The position numbers and the translations under genes were made by a program. DNA of 64,000 nucleotides, taken from assembly GCA_963665975.1 (NCBI GenBank), contig OY762508.1, positions 2,480,001-2,544,000 of the forward strand, given 5' to 3'. Of this stretch, positions 8,298 through 17,357 are shown piece after piece. Under the pieces are notes generated by a model. It was given only the letters and a program-made list of their open reading frames with translations, had not been told where the DNA came from and made no database searches. Each line of letters opens with the position of its first letter. The stretch's first letter is position 1. This stretch comes from G963665975 sp963665975 (GTDB lineage: Bacteria; Bacteroidota; Rhodothermia; Rhodothermales; Bin80).

Positions 8298-10231
8298 GTA
8301 GTGCCAGTTTTTGTAGATTGGGGTGGTACGGAATGGTCCCATACCCTATCTTGGGGCAACGCCAACACTGTGCCACACCGTCCATGTACATCCGCGCCAC
8401 CAAAACACACACCAAACAGGGCAAACCCCGATACAGCCACCGACTCGTACGCAGTGACCGGGTAAACGGAAAAGTCCGGCAAACCACCCTCCTCAACCTG
8501 GGCGTACACTTTGACACCCCCCGCGAACAGTGGGATGAACTGGTAGTGCACATCCAGCGTCTGCTGCAGGGACAACAGATGCTCTTCTGCGATCCCGCCC
8601 TGCAGTGCACCGCACAAACGATCGTCGAACAACTACATGCACGTGGCGTGCACGCAACGCAAGAGCCGGAGCCGGACAGTGTGCAGACGGTGGACCTGGA
8701 TACGCTGGATCACCCGGAGCACGCCCGGCAAGTGGGGGGAGAGCGCATCTGCCTGCAAGCGCTGGAGGAGCTGGGCTTGCGGGATCTGCTAACCCAGGCC
8801 GGCGCCAAAGAGCGCGACGCGCGTCTGGCCGTGGCCCTGGTGGTTGCACGCATGCTGCATCCTACCAGTGAACGGGCCACCCATCAGTGGTTGGAGCATA
8901 CGTCGGCGACGCTGGACCTGTTGGGGCTACGGCCCGGCCGCGCCGTGTCGTTACCGAAGCTCTATCGCATCAATGATCTGTTGTGGAAGCACCACGAGAC
9001 GATTCAGCAGGCCTTCTTCCAGAAGGAGCGAACGCTGTTGAACCTGTCGGAGACGGTGGTTTTTTATGACCTCACCAACACCCACTATGCCGGCAGCCAG
9101 CACGGCGACTATCTGGCATACGGACGGTCGAAGCAAAAGCGTTCTGACTGTCCACTGGTGACGGTCGGACTCGTGCTGGACAGCGCCGGCTTTCCGCGCA
9201 CCTGGGAGATCTTGCCGGGCAATGGTTCGGAACCGGGCACGCTGCAGGAGGCGATCGGGCGTCTGGAAGCCGGCGCGGACGACGCTAAGCCGACCGTGGT
9301 CATGGATGCCGGTATTGCTACCGAAGCGAACGTGTCCTGGCTTGGGGAACAGGGGTACGATTGGATCTGCGTGCATCGGGGGCGACGTCCACTGCCCCCG
9401 GAGCGGGAGCCGGACCATACCGTGCGGACCCAGGCCGGGTACGCCGTACGGGCGTGGACGCTGCAACAGACGGAGAAGGAGGCCTTGTTGTATGTGGTCA
9501 GCGAAGCCAAAAAGCACACCGAAGAACAGATCGTCCAGCGTCAGCGCACGCGCTTTGAAGCGGCTCTGACAGCGCTGCACGAAGGATTGAGGAAGCCCTA
9601 CCATACGAAGCGGTACGCGAAAGTGGTGGAACGGGTGGGACGGATAAAGGAGCGACATGCAGGCATGTCCCGACAGTATGACGTGACGGTTGTTGCAGGG
9701 TCCGGCCCGCATGCGACAGCTGTGCAATGGACACGTAAGGCGCAGTGGGAAGAGGAAGACCAGGCCAAGGCCAGGGGAGGCTACGTGTTACGCACCAGTC
9801 ATACGGACTGGGATCTGGACCGTGTAGTAACCACGTATTGGCGGCTGACGGAGGTGGAGGCCACGTTCCGCTCGTTGAAATCCGAACTGGGCTTGCGGCC
9901 TCTCTATCACTTCAAGGACGAGCGTATCGTCGCCCATATCAGCATTGCCATCTACGCCTATCATGCCGTGCAGTTGATGCGCACCCGGTTGAAGGCCAAC
10001 GGCATCCACGCGAGTTGGGAGACGCTACGCGAGAAATTGAGCGTGTGGAGACGGGTAATGACGACCATCAAGGACACCAGAGGCCGGGTGATTGTGAATT
10101 GGCAGGATGCGCGTCCGGGGATGGAGCTGGATCGGATAGCGCGGATCTGTGGTGTCATTCCCAGCCTGTACCGAAGGCGGTACGTGCGCCAGGATTAGGG
10201 TAGATGTGGGATGGAAGAAAAGTAGTGCCAG
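8298..10231 (+). mobile_element. IS1634-type insertion with 10-bp direct repeats
   Basis: GTAGTGCCAG occurs at 8298-8307 and again at 10222-10231, flanking the complete IS1634-type transposase, as expected for a target duplication. Removing one copy plus the element joins the flanking minus-strand ISNCY-like transposase in one uninterrupted frame. I did not find convincing long terminal inverted repeats. Ten bases is longer than usually reported for IS1634, so the boundary call is tentative. Confidence 0.6.
8384..10198 (+). CDS. IS1634-type (IS4-like) transposase, complete
   Basis: A complete DDE transposase of 604 residues from MYIRATKTHT. Catalytic residues lie in VVFYDLTNTHYAG (Asp), TVVMDAGIATEANV (Asp) and YWRLTEVEATFRSLKSELG (Glu). 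The frame is open to 8318, but the Met at 8384 fits the normal N-terminus of the family (KQGKPRYSHRLVRSDRVNGK follows). No frameshift is seen, so it could be active. It is related to the truncated transposase at 3969-5163 and, more distantly, to the one at 17358-19106. Confidence 0.92.
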   Translation: MYIRATKTHTKQGKPRYSHRLVRSDRVNGKVRQTTLLNLGVHFDTPREQWDELVVHIQRLLQGQQMLFCDPALQCTAQTIVEQLHARGVHATQEPEPDSVQTVDLDTLDHPEHARQVGGERICLQALEELGLRDLLTQAGAKERDARLAVALVVARMLHPTSERATHQWLEHTSATLDLLGLRPGRAVSLPKLYRINDLLWKHHETIQQAFFQKERTLLNLSETVVFYDLTNTHYAGSQHGDYLAYGRSKQKRSDCPLVTVGLVLDSAGFPRTWEILPGNGSEPGTLQEAIGRLEAGADDAKPTVVMDAGIATEANVSWLGEQGYDWICVHRGRRPLPPEREPDHTVRTQAGYAVRAWTLQQTEKEALLYVVSEAKKHTEEQIVQRQRTRFEAALTALHEGLRKPYHTKRYAKVVERVGRIKERHAGMSRQYDVTVVAGSGPHATAVQWTRKAQWEEEDQAKARGGYVLRTSHTDWDLDRVVTTYWRLTEVEATFRSLKSELGLRPLYHFKDERIVAHISIAIYAYHAVQLMRTRLKANGIHASWETLREKLSVWRRVMTTIKDTRGRVIVNWQDARPGMELDRIARICGVIPSLYRRRYVRQD

Positions 10232-11424
10232 GAAGGGAGTAGTACATCCTGTTTGTTATATGCTAAGAATATGTCTACATATACTGTTCTGGTCGCAAAG
10301 TGACGAACTTGGGCGAAGTTGTGCTTGAAGTTCTGCCCGTGTCGCGCGATGCAGTTGAAGCACTCGTTCTCGATCTTCCAGCGCGCCCGTCCACAGCGCG
10401 CTACCTCCTGCACGTTGTTCTTGGTCACCGTCAGGCTGGTGAAGAGCGTCGTGTAAAAGGTTCGTTTGTAGGCGCCATTGTTTTGACGTACCCGTACGGT
10501 CTTTTCCACCCACGTGCCGAGTACGGCATCGTCTGTGTTCCGAATGGGCAGATCGGACATCCAGCGATAGCGGTGCTCTTCGTAGCGACGCGTCTTCTTG
10601 TTCCGTACCCGTAGCCATCTAGTGCTCTGGATATAGCGCTCGTGCAGATTGTCGAACAGCGTGGCGTGCGACTTGGGTTTTACCACAAACAGGAAATCGG
10701 CATCCGCACCGAGCACATGTTGGCAGAAGGGATGTGTGGCATACAAGGCATCTCCGAGATACACAGGACGATAGCGGGCCATGCGTGCCCCCCACTTCGT
10801 CAACCATCGCTTGGCGGCATTGATCTCGCAATCCTGCTTGCGACGCTGCACCGACCGCTTGTCGCCCGGATCATCCTGTGTGCGAACAAACTCCGGCATC
10901 AGAGGCAACACCCGGTTGTGGCCCGGAGCCACTACAACCGCCGCCAGCATGGTATGGAAGAACCAGGGACGCTTGTCCTTGCCCGTGCGACGCGAGGAGC
11001 ATTGCTGACAATGGATCTTCGGAGAGGAATGAAACTCGATGCCATCAAGCGCCACAAGCATGCGATCCCCCAGACGTACAAACGGCGAAAAATCCCCCTT
11101 GGAACGAAGCGTATCCAACAGGTCCAGAAACAGGGTCTGAAACGAGTCCGGAACCAGCCTGTCCAACAGGTTGCGAATCTGTCCGTCGGAGGGAATGCCC
11201 TGCATGCCAAACAGCGTCTGACAGTTGGAACGGGACTGGGCATCCTGCATCCTCCTCTGGAAGGCAAGAAAGGAGGGCGACTGCAGAAAGAAGCAGGCAA
11301 ACGCACTCAACACGGCATCGGCCAGCGTATAGCGCAGATTGGGACCCTGGCGGTTATCCGCAAATGCATCGGCGACCGACCGTATGCGTGTTACCAGATG
11401 GCGCAGAATCGTCTTGGGCTTCAT
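10195..11424 (-). pseudogene. ISNCY-like DDE transposase, 3' end split by an IS1634 insertion
   Basis: The N-terminus has RYTLADAVLSAFACFFLQSP, followed by FGMQGIPSDGQIRNLLD, a catalytic-type VALDGIEFHSS, a YLGDALYATHPF segment, and RARWKIENECFNCIARHGQN near the end, the usual layout of ISNCY-like DDE transposases. The last eight residues (after PSWHY, to the stop at 10195) are encoded by the inserted IS1634 element. The original reading continues at 8297 with IDPDPSYF and stops at 8190, giving about 437 residues. Only the tail is lost, so partial activity cannot be excluded. Confidence 0.75.
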
Positions 11425-11574
11425 AGGTGTACCTCAGAGCAACAGGCAAGAAAACCCTGTATCAGGGCATCGAAGAACCGTTATTGCCGCGTCATACACC
11501 CATCATACACATACTTTCTGCTAAACAACTATTCCCGTAAACTCAACTCTCATCCAAATTCAGAATCGCTGGCT

Positions 11575-13545
11575 TCAAGCGGGTAGCTCGCGTCGCTGCT
11601 CCAGGATGCGGAACTTCAGCTTCTTGCTCGGCTTCATCGACGGGAACGGATTGAATCGGAGCTTCTGCACGAACTTCGCCGGCGACACCTCAACCGTGAA
11701 GTGATGCGCCAGCATCAGCAGGTTGACCGCCAGGTGCAGCTCCATCCACCGCGTGCCGAGACACCTGTGCGTGCCCAGTCCATACGGGGCGAACCCGAGG
11801 CTGTCGTGCGTATGGCGCGACGGCAGGAAGCGGTCGATGTCGAATTTGTGAGGTTCGGGAAAGACCTCGCTCATGTAATGTGTGGCGGTCAGGGCGATGT
11901 GGATCCGTTCCCCCAGGGGCAGCTCGTGGTTCTCTACCACGCAGGTATTCATCACGTTCCGAACGGACATGGTCACGATCGGGTACATGCGCATGCACTC
12001 CATGAGGAAGCGGTGCGTCACGTCGAGGTTGGCGGGGGTGAAATCCTCCTTCTCGGGGTCGCCGTTGGCGAACAGGGCATCTGCTTCGGCCTGGATCCTG
12101 GCGTAGAGATCCGGCTGCGACGCCATGGCGTAGACCGCGAGGCTGAACGTATCACCGAGGTACACGCTGGCAATCAAGGCTGCGGAAAAAGAGAAGAGCA
12201 GGTTGGACTCCGGGAGAAACTGCGGGTCGCTCGCGTGCAGGCTGAGGTAATCGTCCACCAGGTTCCGCGGGCTGTCCGCCCGTTGGCCGGGCGTGTTGAC
12301 TTGCAACACCCGGTCCATCAGTGTGTCCAGGACTTTCGCCCGGCGTTTCATGCCCGGGGTATTCAACGTGAACTTGGGCAGGAGCTGGGCGATGTGCACG
12401 CTGAGGGCCCGTTCCTTGTACGTCATCAGGTCGTCCATGAGATCTTGCGTGTCTACGCCGATGAACAGCGGCGAAAGCTGGGCGTTCACCAGCGCCCGAC
12501 ACATGGACGTGGCGCGGTAGGAGTCCCCAACCGTCAAGCTCGCCATGTACGCGCGGCCCTTGTCGTAGAGCTGATCCATCTGCCCTCCCAGCCTCGCCCG
12601 GGAATAGGCCGGCGCCAGGAACTTGCGAAGCCGGAAGTGATCGGCGCCGTCCAGGGCGGGGAGGACGCCGGTCGCACCGTACACCTTCTCGAAGTCGCTG
12701 AAGTAGTCCCTGGTTCTCAGGTACTGCCGCCCCTGCTTGTGCACCCAGCGGTTCGTCTCGAGTCCGGCCAGGAAGGTCATGGGCTCCGAGAAGGGAGGGC
12801 GGACACGGAACACCGGGCCGTACTCCTGCGCGAGGTGCCCCAACAAGGCGTTCAGGTTGCCGTCTCGGACATGCGGGTTGGCCAGCAGCTTGCGCAGCGG
12901 AACCGTCGGAATCTTCTTGGAAAGAGCAGAATGTCTACGGACCGGGCCGACGAAGTTCCGAGAGACCGCATCGGCAATGGACCGGCCGATCAAGTCCATC
13001 TGGCAGATGAACTTGATGCGCTCCTCCGCCTTCTCATCGAGTTCAAAAATCAGGCGAAACACGTCACACGTATTGACGAGGCATACGATGACGACGTCTC
13101 TGGGGTCGGGAATCTCGTCGGTGAAGAGAAGCGTGCCGATGCGCGCCTTGATGAACTGGTCGGGCGTGCCTTCCGTAGACCTCCCGTACTGTTGCCCATG
13201 CAGGATGGAGGGAGCCAGCGTCCAGAATTCGCCTTCGTGGTGTTGGAGGATATCCCATTCAACCAGGCGCGCCAGAGTAATATCGATGATCGACTCCGCA
13301 CGGGACGCGAGCCGTTCGATCCAGTACCGGGCAGTGCGTTGTTCCGGTGCGTCCACGATTTCCTTCAGGATGGGGTCGAGGACGGGATCTCCCGTTTCGG
13401 TCCGGTCCACGACGAACAGGGATTCCAGGTCCGAGTCGAGCCGCGACCGGAAGGAGAGTTCCGCCAGCACGCCGCCGACTACGGCGCAGTTCAGTTGCCA
13501 GCCGGGTACCTGATGGAAGTAGCCGCCCTTGTCGTCGAGAAGCAT
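11575..13545 (-). CDS. GPP34-cytochrome P450 fusion protein (copy 1), damaged N-terminus
   Basis: Residues 1 to about 205 match the GPP34 (GOLPH3-like) domain: MLLDDKGGYF, then WIERLASRAESIIDITLARL, then IPDPRDVVIVCLVNTCDVFR. Residues of about 215-656 are a cytochrome P450 with ExxR at E516 (ECMRMYP) and the haem-ligand loop FAPYGLGTHRCLGTR with Cys595. The domain's first strand starts upstream of the Met at 13545 (LSLVDELIL), and an ATG at 13617 is in frame, but a TAG at 13591-13593 interrupts at codon 9. The true start is therefore disrupted, or a truncated form is made. It lies 30 bases (from the 13617 ATG) downstream of the RND pump, so probably one operon. Its paralogue is at 25125-27149. 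Confidence 0.87.
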   Translation of the reverse strand: MLLDDKGGYFHQVPGWQLNCAVVGGVLAELSFRSRLDSDLESLFVVDRTETGDPVLDPILKEIVDAPEQRTARYWIERLASRAESIIDITLARLVEWDILQHHEGEFWTLAPSILHGQQYGRSTEGTPDQFIKARIGTLLFTDEIPDPRDVVIVCLVNTCDVFRLIFELDEKAEERIKFICQMDLIGRSIADAVSRNFVGPVRRHSALSKKIPTVPLRKLLANPHVRDGNLNALLGHLAQEYGPVFRVRPPFSEPMTFLAGLETNRWVHKQGRQYLRTRDYFSDFEKVYGATGVLPALDGADHFRLRKFLAPAYSRARLGGQMDQLYDKGRAYMASLTVGDSYRATSMCRALVNAQLSPLFIGVDTQDLMDDLMTYKERALSVHIAQLLPKFTLNTPGMKRRAKVLDTLMDRVLQVNTPGQRADSPRNLVDDYLSLHASDPQFLPESNLLFSFSAALIASVYLGDTFSLAVYAMASQPDLYARIQAEADALFANGDPEKEDFTPANLDVTHRFLMECMRMYPIVTMSVRNVMNTCVVENHELPLGERIHIALTATHYMSEVFPEPHKFDIDRFLPSRHTHDSLGFAPYGLGTHRCLGTRWMELHLAVNLLMLAHHFTVEVSPAKFVQKLRFNPFPSMKPSKKLKFRILEQRRELPA

Positions 13546-13647
13546 CAGGATGAGTTCGTCGACCAGGCTCAGGGGCTCAGCCGTCGAACTCTACGCCGTT
13601 TTCGCCGTGTCAGTCATCGGTTCTCGTCTCTCCGCAGCCGAGATGCA

Positions 13648-16600
13648 CTACGCGGCACCCGCGCCGGAACGGCGCCACGAAAGCACCAGATGCAGATGCA
13701 GGGTGTATAGCGCCGGGACAACCATCATAAGGATAGCCGTGATGAAGAGAATGCCACAACCGAGCGACGCGGCAAAGGGAAACAGGAACTGGGCATGGAT
13801 TGCGCGTTCCAGGATCAGAGGCGTGAAGGCGAGGAACGTGGTCACGGAGGTGAGCATGATCGGACGGAAGCGTCCCTTGGCACCCTCCACGATCGCAGTC
13901 TTCGGCGCGGCCCCTGACCTGAGTTTCTCGTCGATGAAATCGATCATCACCAGGGAATCGTTCACCACCACCCCGCTGAGACCGAAGATTCCCATGAAGG
14001 ATATGGCGCTCATGGCGACTCCCAGGATCCAGTGGCCAAGGATCACACCGATGAACCCGAAGGGGATCACGGCCATGATGATGAACGGCTTGGTATATGA
14101 ACGGAGCGGGATGGCGAGGAGCGCAAAAATCATGATCAGGGCGACCACGAACCCACGGTACAGTGAGCCGATCGACTCCAGTTGCTGCTGCTGTTCACCC
14201 CCGAACGTGTATGTCAAGTCCGGGTACACGGCGGCCAGATCCGCGAGGATCGAACCGGCAAGGATCTCGTTGGCTTCGTCGCCGGAAATCACCGAGGCGT
14301 CCACATCGGCTGTGACCGTGACGACGCGCCGGCCATCCCTGCGCCGGAGGGTCGACGGAGACATGCCGGGGCGCAGCGAGGCCGCACTGATGATCGGCAC
14401 CTCGTCCCCGCCTGGCGTGCGGATCAGGTGGCCTTCGATATCGGTAATGGAGTTCCGCTCGTCCTCGGGCAGGCGCACGTAGACCCGTACCTCTTCACGG
14501 CCGCGCTGCACTCGGACGGCTTCTGCGCCGAAGAACGCGGCCTTCGCCTGGCTCGCCAAGTCTTGCAGGGTGAGACCGAGGGTACGGGCTTCCGGGCGCA
14601 ACTCCAACTGAACTTCCGGGATGCCCGCGGCGTGATCCGACCGTATGTCGTATACCCCTGCCACGCTGCTGAGTCCGTGTACTACCGAGTCTGCGATCCG
14701 CGTGAGGCGCTCCGGGTCCGGATGAGACAGTACCGCCTCGACCGGGTTCCCCAGGGTGAAGATCTCGCCGCTGAAGGTGATCCCGCGCACGTAGGGCAGA
14801 ACACCCACCTCCTCCCGCCACGCCTGCACGACCTCTCCGGTGGAGATCTGTCTCTGCTGCGCGCCGAGGAGTTTGAACTCGATGGTGGCGATATTGGCCT
14901 GCGGATTGAGAGTGGGCTCCGGGTTGAGCCCGCCCTCTATTCTCGATCCCAGTCCGACGGTCACCGTGACGCCGTTCAGCAGAGGTGGTGCATCCGCAGG
15001 CCGATCGCGGGAAAGCCGTTCGATGACCCGGCGGCCCGCCGCCTCCAGCTCCCGCGCCACTTCGTAGGTTCTTGGAGCGGTGGCCCCATCGGGCATCTCC
15101 AAAACGACCGTCGCGAAATCTCCTTCCACGTCGTCGGCCAGCGTCGTGGGAACGATCCCCGCGGGCAGCAGGGAGATGCTCAGCACGAGCATTCCGACGG
15201 CACCCGACAATGTCACGCCGGGCCGGTCCGTAGCGTACCGCAGGACCCGGTCCAGGGGCCCCTGCACGAACCGGTTCAACTGGGCGTCGACACGACTCTG
15301 GAGCCGCGAGAAAAATCGGTCTAAGGCATTGGCCGGCACCCATTCCGGGCCGGGCAGGTGCGACAGGTGGTTGGGCAGCACCAGCAGCGATTCCACCAGG
15401 GAAACCAGCAGCATGGCGATCATGATGATTGGCAAGGCCCGCCATACGTCACCGACGCCGCCCGGGATAAACAACAACGGGACGAAGGCTGCTACCGAAG
15501 TGAGGACCGCGAACGTCAATGGTACCTTGATTCTCCGGACACCGCGGATCGCCGCGGCGACGCCGGGTGTCCCCCGATTGCGTTCGGATTGAATGTTCTC
15601 GGCCACAATGATGGCGTCGTCGACGACGATCCCTATGGCGAGGACGAAGGAGAACAGGCTGATGGTGTTGATCGCCACGTCGAAGGCCATCATTGCGGCG
15701 AGGGCGCCGATACCCGAAACGGCGAGGCCCACGGCAACCCACAGGGCGAGCCTGATCTGGAGGAACAAGCTGAGTGCGATCAGCACCAGCAACAGGCCCA
15801 GGACACCGTTCTTCAGGAGAATATCGGCGCGTTCCTGATAGGCTTGGGATTCGTCGTTCCAAATGGTGATGCCCACACCGTCCGGCAATGCCGGGATCAC
15901 CTCGTTCGCCAAGTGCTCGCGGACGGTCGTGGCCACGTCCATCACACGTTCGCCACCGGCCCGGTAGACCTCGACAAAAAGGGCGGGATGGTTCTGATGG
16001 CGGACAATCAGGTCTGCTTCCTGAAAGCCGTCGCGGACCCTGGCGATATCGCCGAGGCGCAGGACAGTGCCGTCGCGGCTGCTGAGAACGGCGATCTCCT
16101 CGAAGTCCTGCTGGTCATAATTCTGCCCGAGGGTCCGCACCCGAACCTGGGATTCCCGGGTATTGATGCTGCCGGCCGACAGGTCCAGCGAACTGCGTCG
16201 AATCGCACCTGCGATGTCGGTGAGCGTGAGTCCGAGGGCTCTCAGCCGGCGAAGCGGCACCTCGATGGAGATCTCGTAGTTCCGGACCCCGCTGACCTCG
16301 ACCTGGGAGATGGAGGGCAGCGTGGTGAGGTCGCCTTCGATCTGATAGGCAAGTTCCTTCAGCGAGCGCTCGGAGATGGCGCCGTAGACGATAAGCCGCA
16401 TCATGCTGAAGCGGTTGTCCATCTCCTGGAAACGGGGACGTTCGGCTCCGGCTGGGAAGGACTGAATGCGATTGACGGCAGATTCGATGTCGTCCAGGGC
16501 CCGATCCATGTCCGTACGGGAATCCATTTGGACCCGCACGGAGGCCATGCCCGGAGCCGCTACGGACTTGACCGCCTTCACGTCATCCAGCCCGCTGACC

Positions 16601-16842
16601 TGGTCCTCGATCTTTACGACGATCGACTCCTCGATCTCCTCCGGCGTGGCGCCGGGATAGGCCATCGAGACTTCGACATGGTAAAAGGGGGTGGTGGGCC
16701 AGGCTTCCCGATCAAGGCCCGTCAGCGACACGAGGCCGGCCGCGATGATGCCCATCATAAGGAGATTGGCCGCAATGCCGTTGCTCGCCATGTAGGCGAT
16801 GGGGCCGCCGGGTTCGCTGTGGCTCCTGCCGTTCGCAGTCAT
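13648..16842 (-). CDS. AcrB/HAE1-type RND efflux pump, inner-membrane subunit
   Basis: A full-length RND transporter of 1064 residues that would exchange protons for export of a hydrophobic substrate. It has the N-terminal membrane segment, a first periplasmic loop with YPGATPEEIEESI, the proton-relay Asp pair in IGIVVDDAIIVAENIQ, a second large periplasmic loop and a C-terminal block of membrane helices ending in LHLHLVLSWRR. The gene is directly followed by the GPP34-P450 gene. Its adaptor is encoded at 19804-21027 on the same strand, with an IS1634 element and an intron fragment inserted between. The substrate is unknown; linkage to the P450 suggests the modified lipid. Confidence 0.93.
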   Translation of the reverse strand: MTANGRSHSEPGGPIAYMASNGIAANLLMMGIIAAGLVSLTGLDREAWPTTPFYHVEVSMAYPGATPEEIEESIVVKIEDQVSGLDDVKAVKSVAAPGMASVRVQMDSRTDMDRALDDIESAVNRIQSFPAGAERPRFQEMDNRFSMMRLIVYGAISERSLKELAYQIEGDLTTLPSISQVEVSGVRNYEISIEVPLRRLRALGLTLTDIAGAIRRSSLDLSAGSINTRESQVRVRTLGQNYDQQDFEEIAVLSSRDGTVLRLGDIARVRDGFQEADLIVRHQNHPALFVEVYRAGGERVMDVATTVREHLANEVIPALPDGVGITIWNDESQAYQERADILLKNGVLGLLLVLIALSLFLQIRLALWVAVGLAVSGIGALAAMMAFDVAINTISLFSFVLAIGIVVDDAIIVAENIQSERNRGTPGVAAAIRGVRRIKVPLTFAVLTSVAAFVPLLFIPGGVGDVWRALPIIMIAMLLVSLVESLLVLPNHLSHLPGPEWVPANALDRFFSRLQSRVDAQLNRFVQGPLDRVLRYATDRPGVTLSGAVGMLVLSISLLPAGIVPTTLADDVEGDFATVVLEMPDGATAPRTYEVARELEAAGRRVIERLSRDRPADAPPLLNGVTVTVGLGSRIEGGLNPEPTLNPQANIATIEFKLLGAQQRQISTGEVVQAWREEVGVLPYVRGITFSGEIFTLGNPVEAVLSHPDPERLTRIADSVVHGLSSVAGVYDIRSDHAAGIPEVQLELRPEARTLGLTLQDLASQAKAAFFGAEAVRVQRGREEVRVYVRLPEDERNSITDIEGHLIRTPGGDEVPIISAASLRPGMSPSTLRRRDGRRVVTVTADVDASVISGDEANEILAGSILADLAAVYPDLTYTFGGEQQQQLESIGSLYRGFVVALIMIFALLAIPLRSYTKPFIIMAVIPFGFIGVILGHWILGVAMSAISFMGIFGLSGVVVNDSLVMIDFIDEKLRSGAAPKTAIVEGAKGRFRPIMLTSVTTFLAFTPLILERAIHAQFLFPFAASLGCGILFITAILMMVVPALYTLHLHLVLSWRRSGAGAA

Positions 16843-16987
16843 TGTGCCGGATACGCCTCGGTCTGCACGAATATCAAGGTCTTGCCCCGCCGCACCAAAG
16901 ATACGAACAGGATACTCGGTGCGCTTGCGTTGTGCACGGGCGGCCCTGACCGGCGGGGATCAGGGGCGAGCACCCTGGCCAGAAGCC

Positions 16988-17101
16988 CTAGCGGCCCGGA
17001 ATCACCCGCAGCGTCCTGCCGTTGCTGTCGACGATGACCTGGGGTCCGCGGCCGACCTCGTCCCGCACTCGGATCAGGGGTTCGAGCGAGGCGTCGGCAG
17101 C
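16988..17101 (-). pseudogene. Unidentified C-terminal coding remnant
   Basis: A minus-strand frame ends with SLEPLIRVRDEVGRGPQVIV and about a dozen more residues. The sequence looks protein-like but I do not recognise it. It begins where the group II intron fragment at 17102 starts, so its upstream part was probably cut off by that insertion. Position, just before the RND pump in the same direction, suggests it belonged to the efflux operon. Confidence 0.3.
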
Positions 17102-17275
17102 GAGTGCGCCAGGAGAAGCTGGCAGGATATAGCGGGTGCAAGTCCCGTGGTATGAAGCTGCAACCAGGCACATATCTCCTTGATCCGAGCGCGGTCACCC
17201 GTGAGGGTGGACGCGAAGCCTCGGTAAAGGCGCGTGTGGCCAGGGCTATAGACTGAACTTCCAAGTAAAAAAGTA
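17102..17275 (+). mobile_element. Group II intron 5' fragment
   Basis: The stretch starts GTGCGCCAGGAGAAGCTGGC, a consensus GUGCG intron start followed by a GCCAG/CTGGC stem, and continues with AGCGGGTGCAAGTCCCGTGG, a hairpin common in domain I of bacterial group II introns. No reverse transcriptase follows; the sequence runs into the IS1634 region. The right boundary is a guess. It resembles the start of the intron at 1417 in layout, but the sequence differs. Confidence 0.45.
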
Positions 17276-17357
17276 GGCAAACCCGGTGTATGAAGAGCAC
17301 ATTTGGGCGGAATTGCGGCAGACGAGAACCGGCCGTGAGCGCCGCCGACCGGGTGCG

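Noticed and set aside
11701..13710. 669-codon open frame on the plus strand opposite the P450
   Set aside because: It is antisense to a gene with complete P450 and GPP34 motifs, and its product has low-complexity Arg/Val/Gln-rich sequence typical of GC-rich shadows.
15358..17037. 559-codon plus-strand frame opposite the RND pump
   Set aside because: Antisense to the pump, with no recognisable domain.
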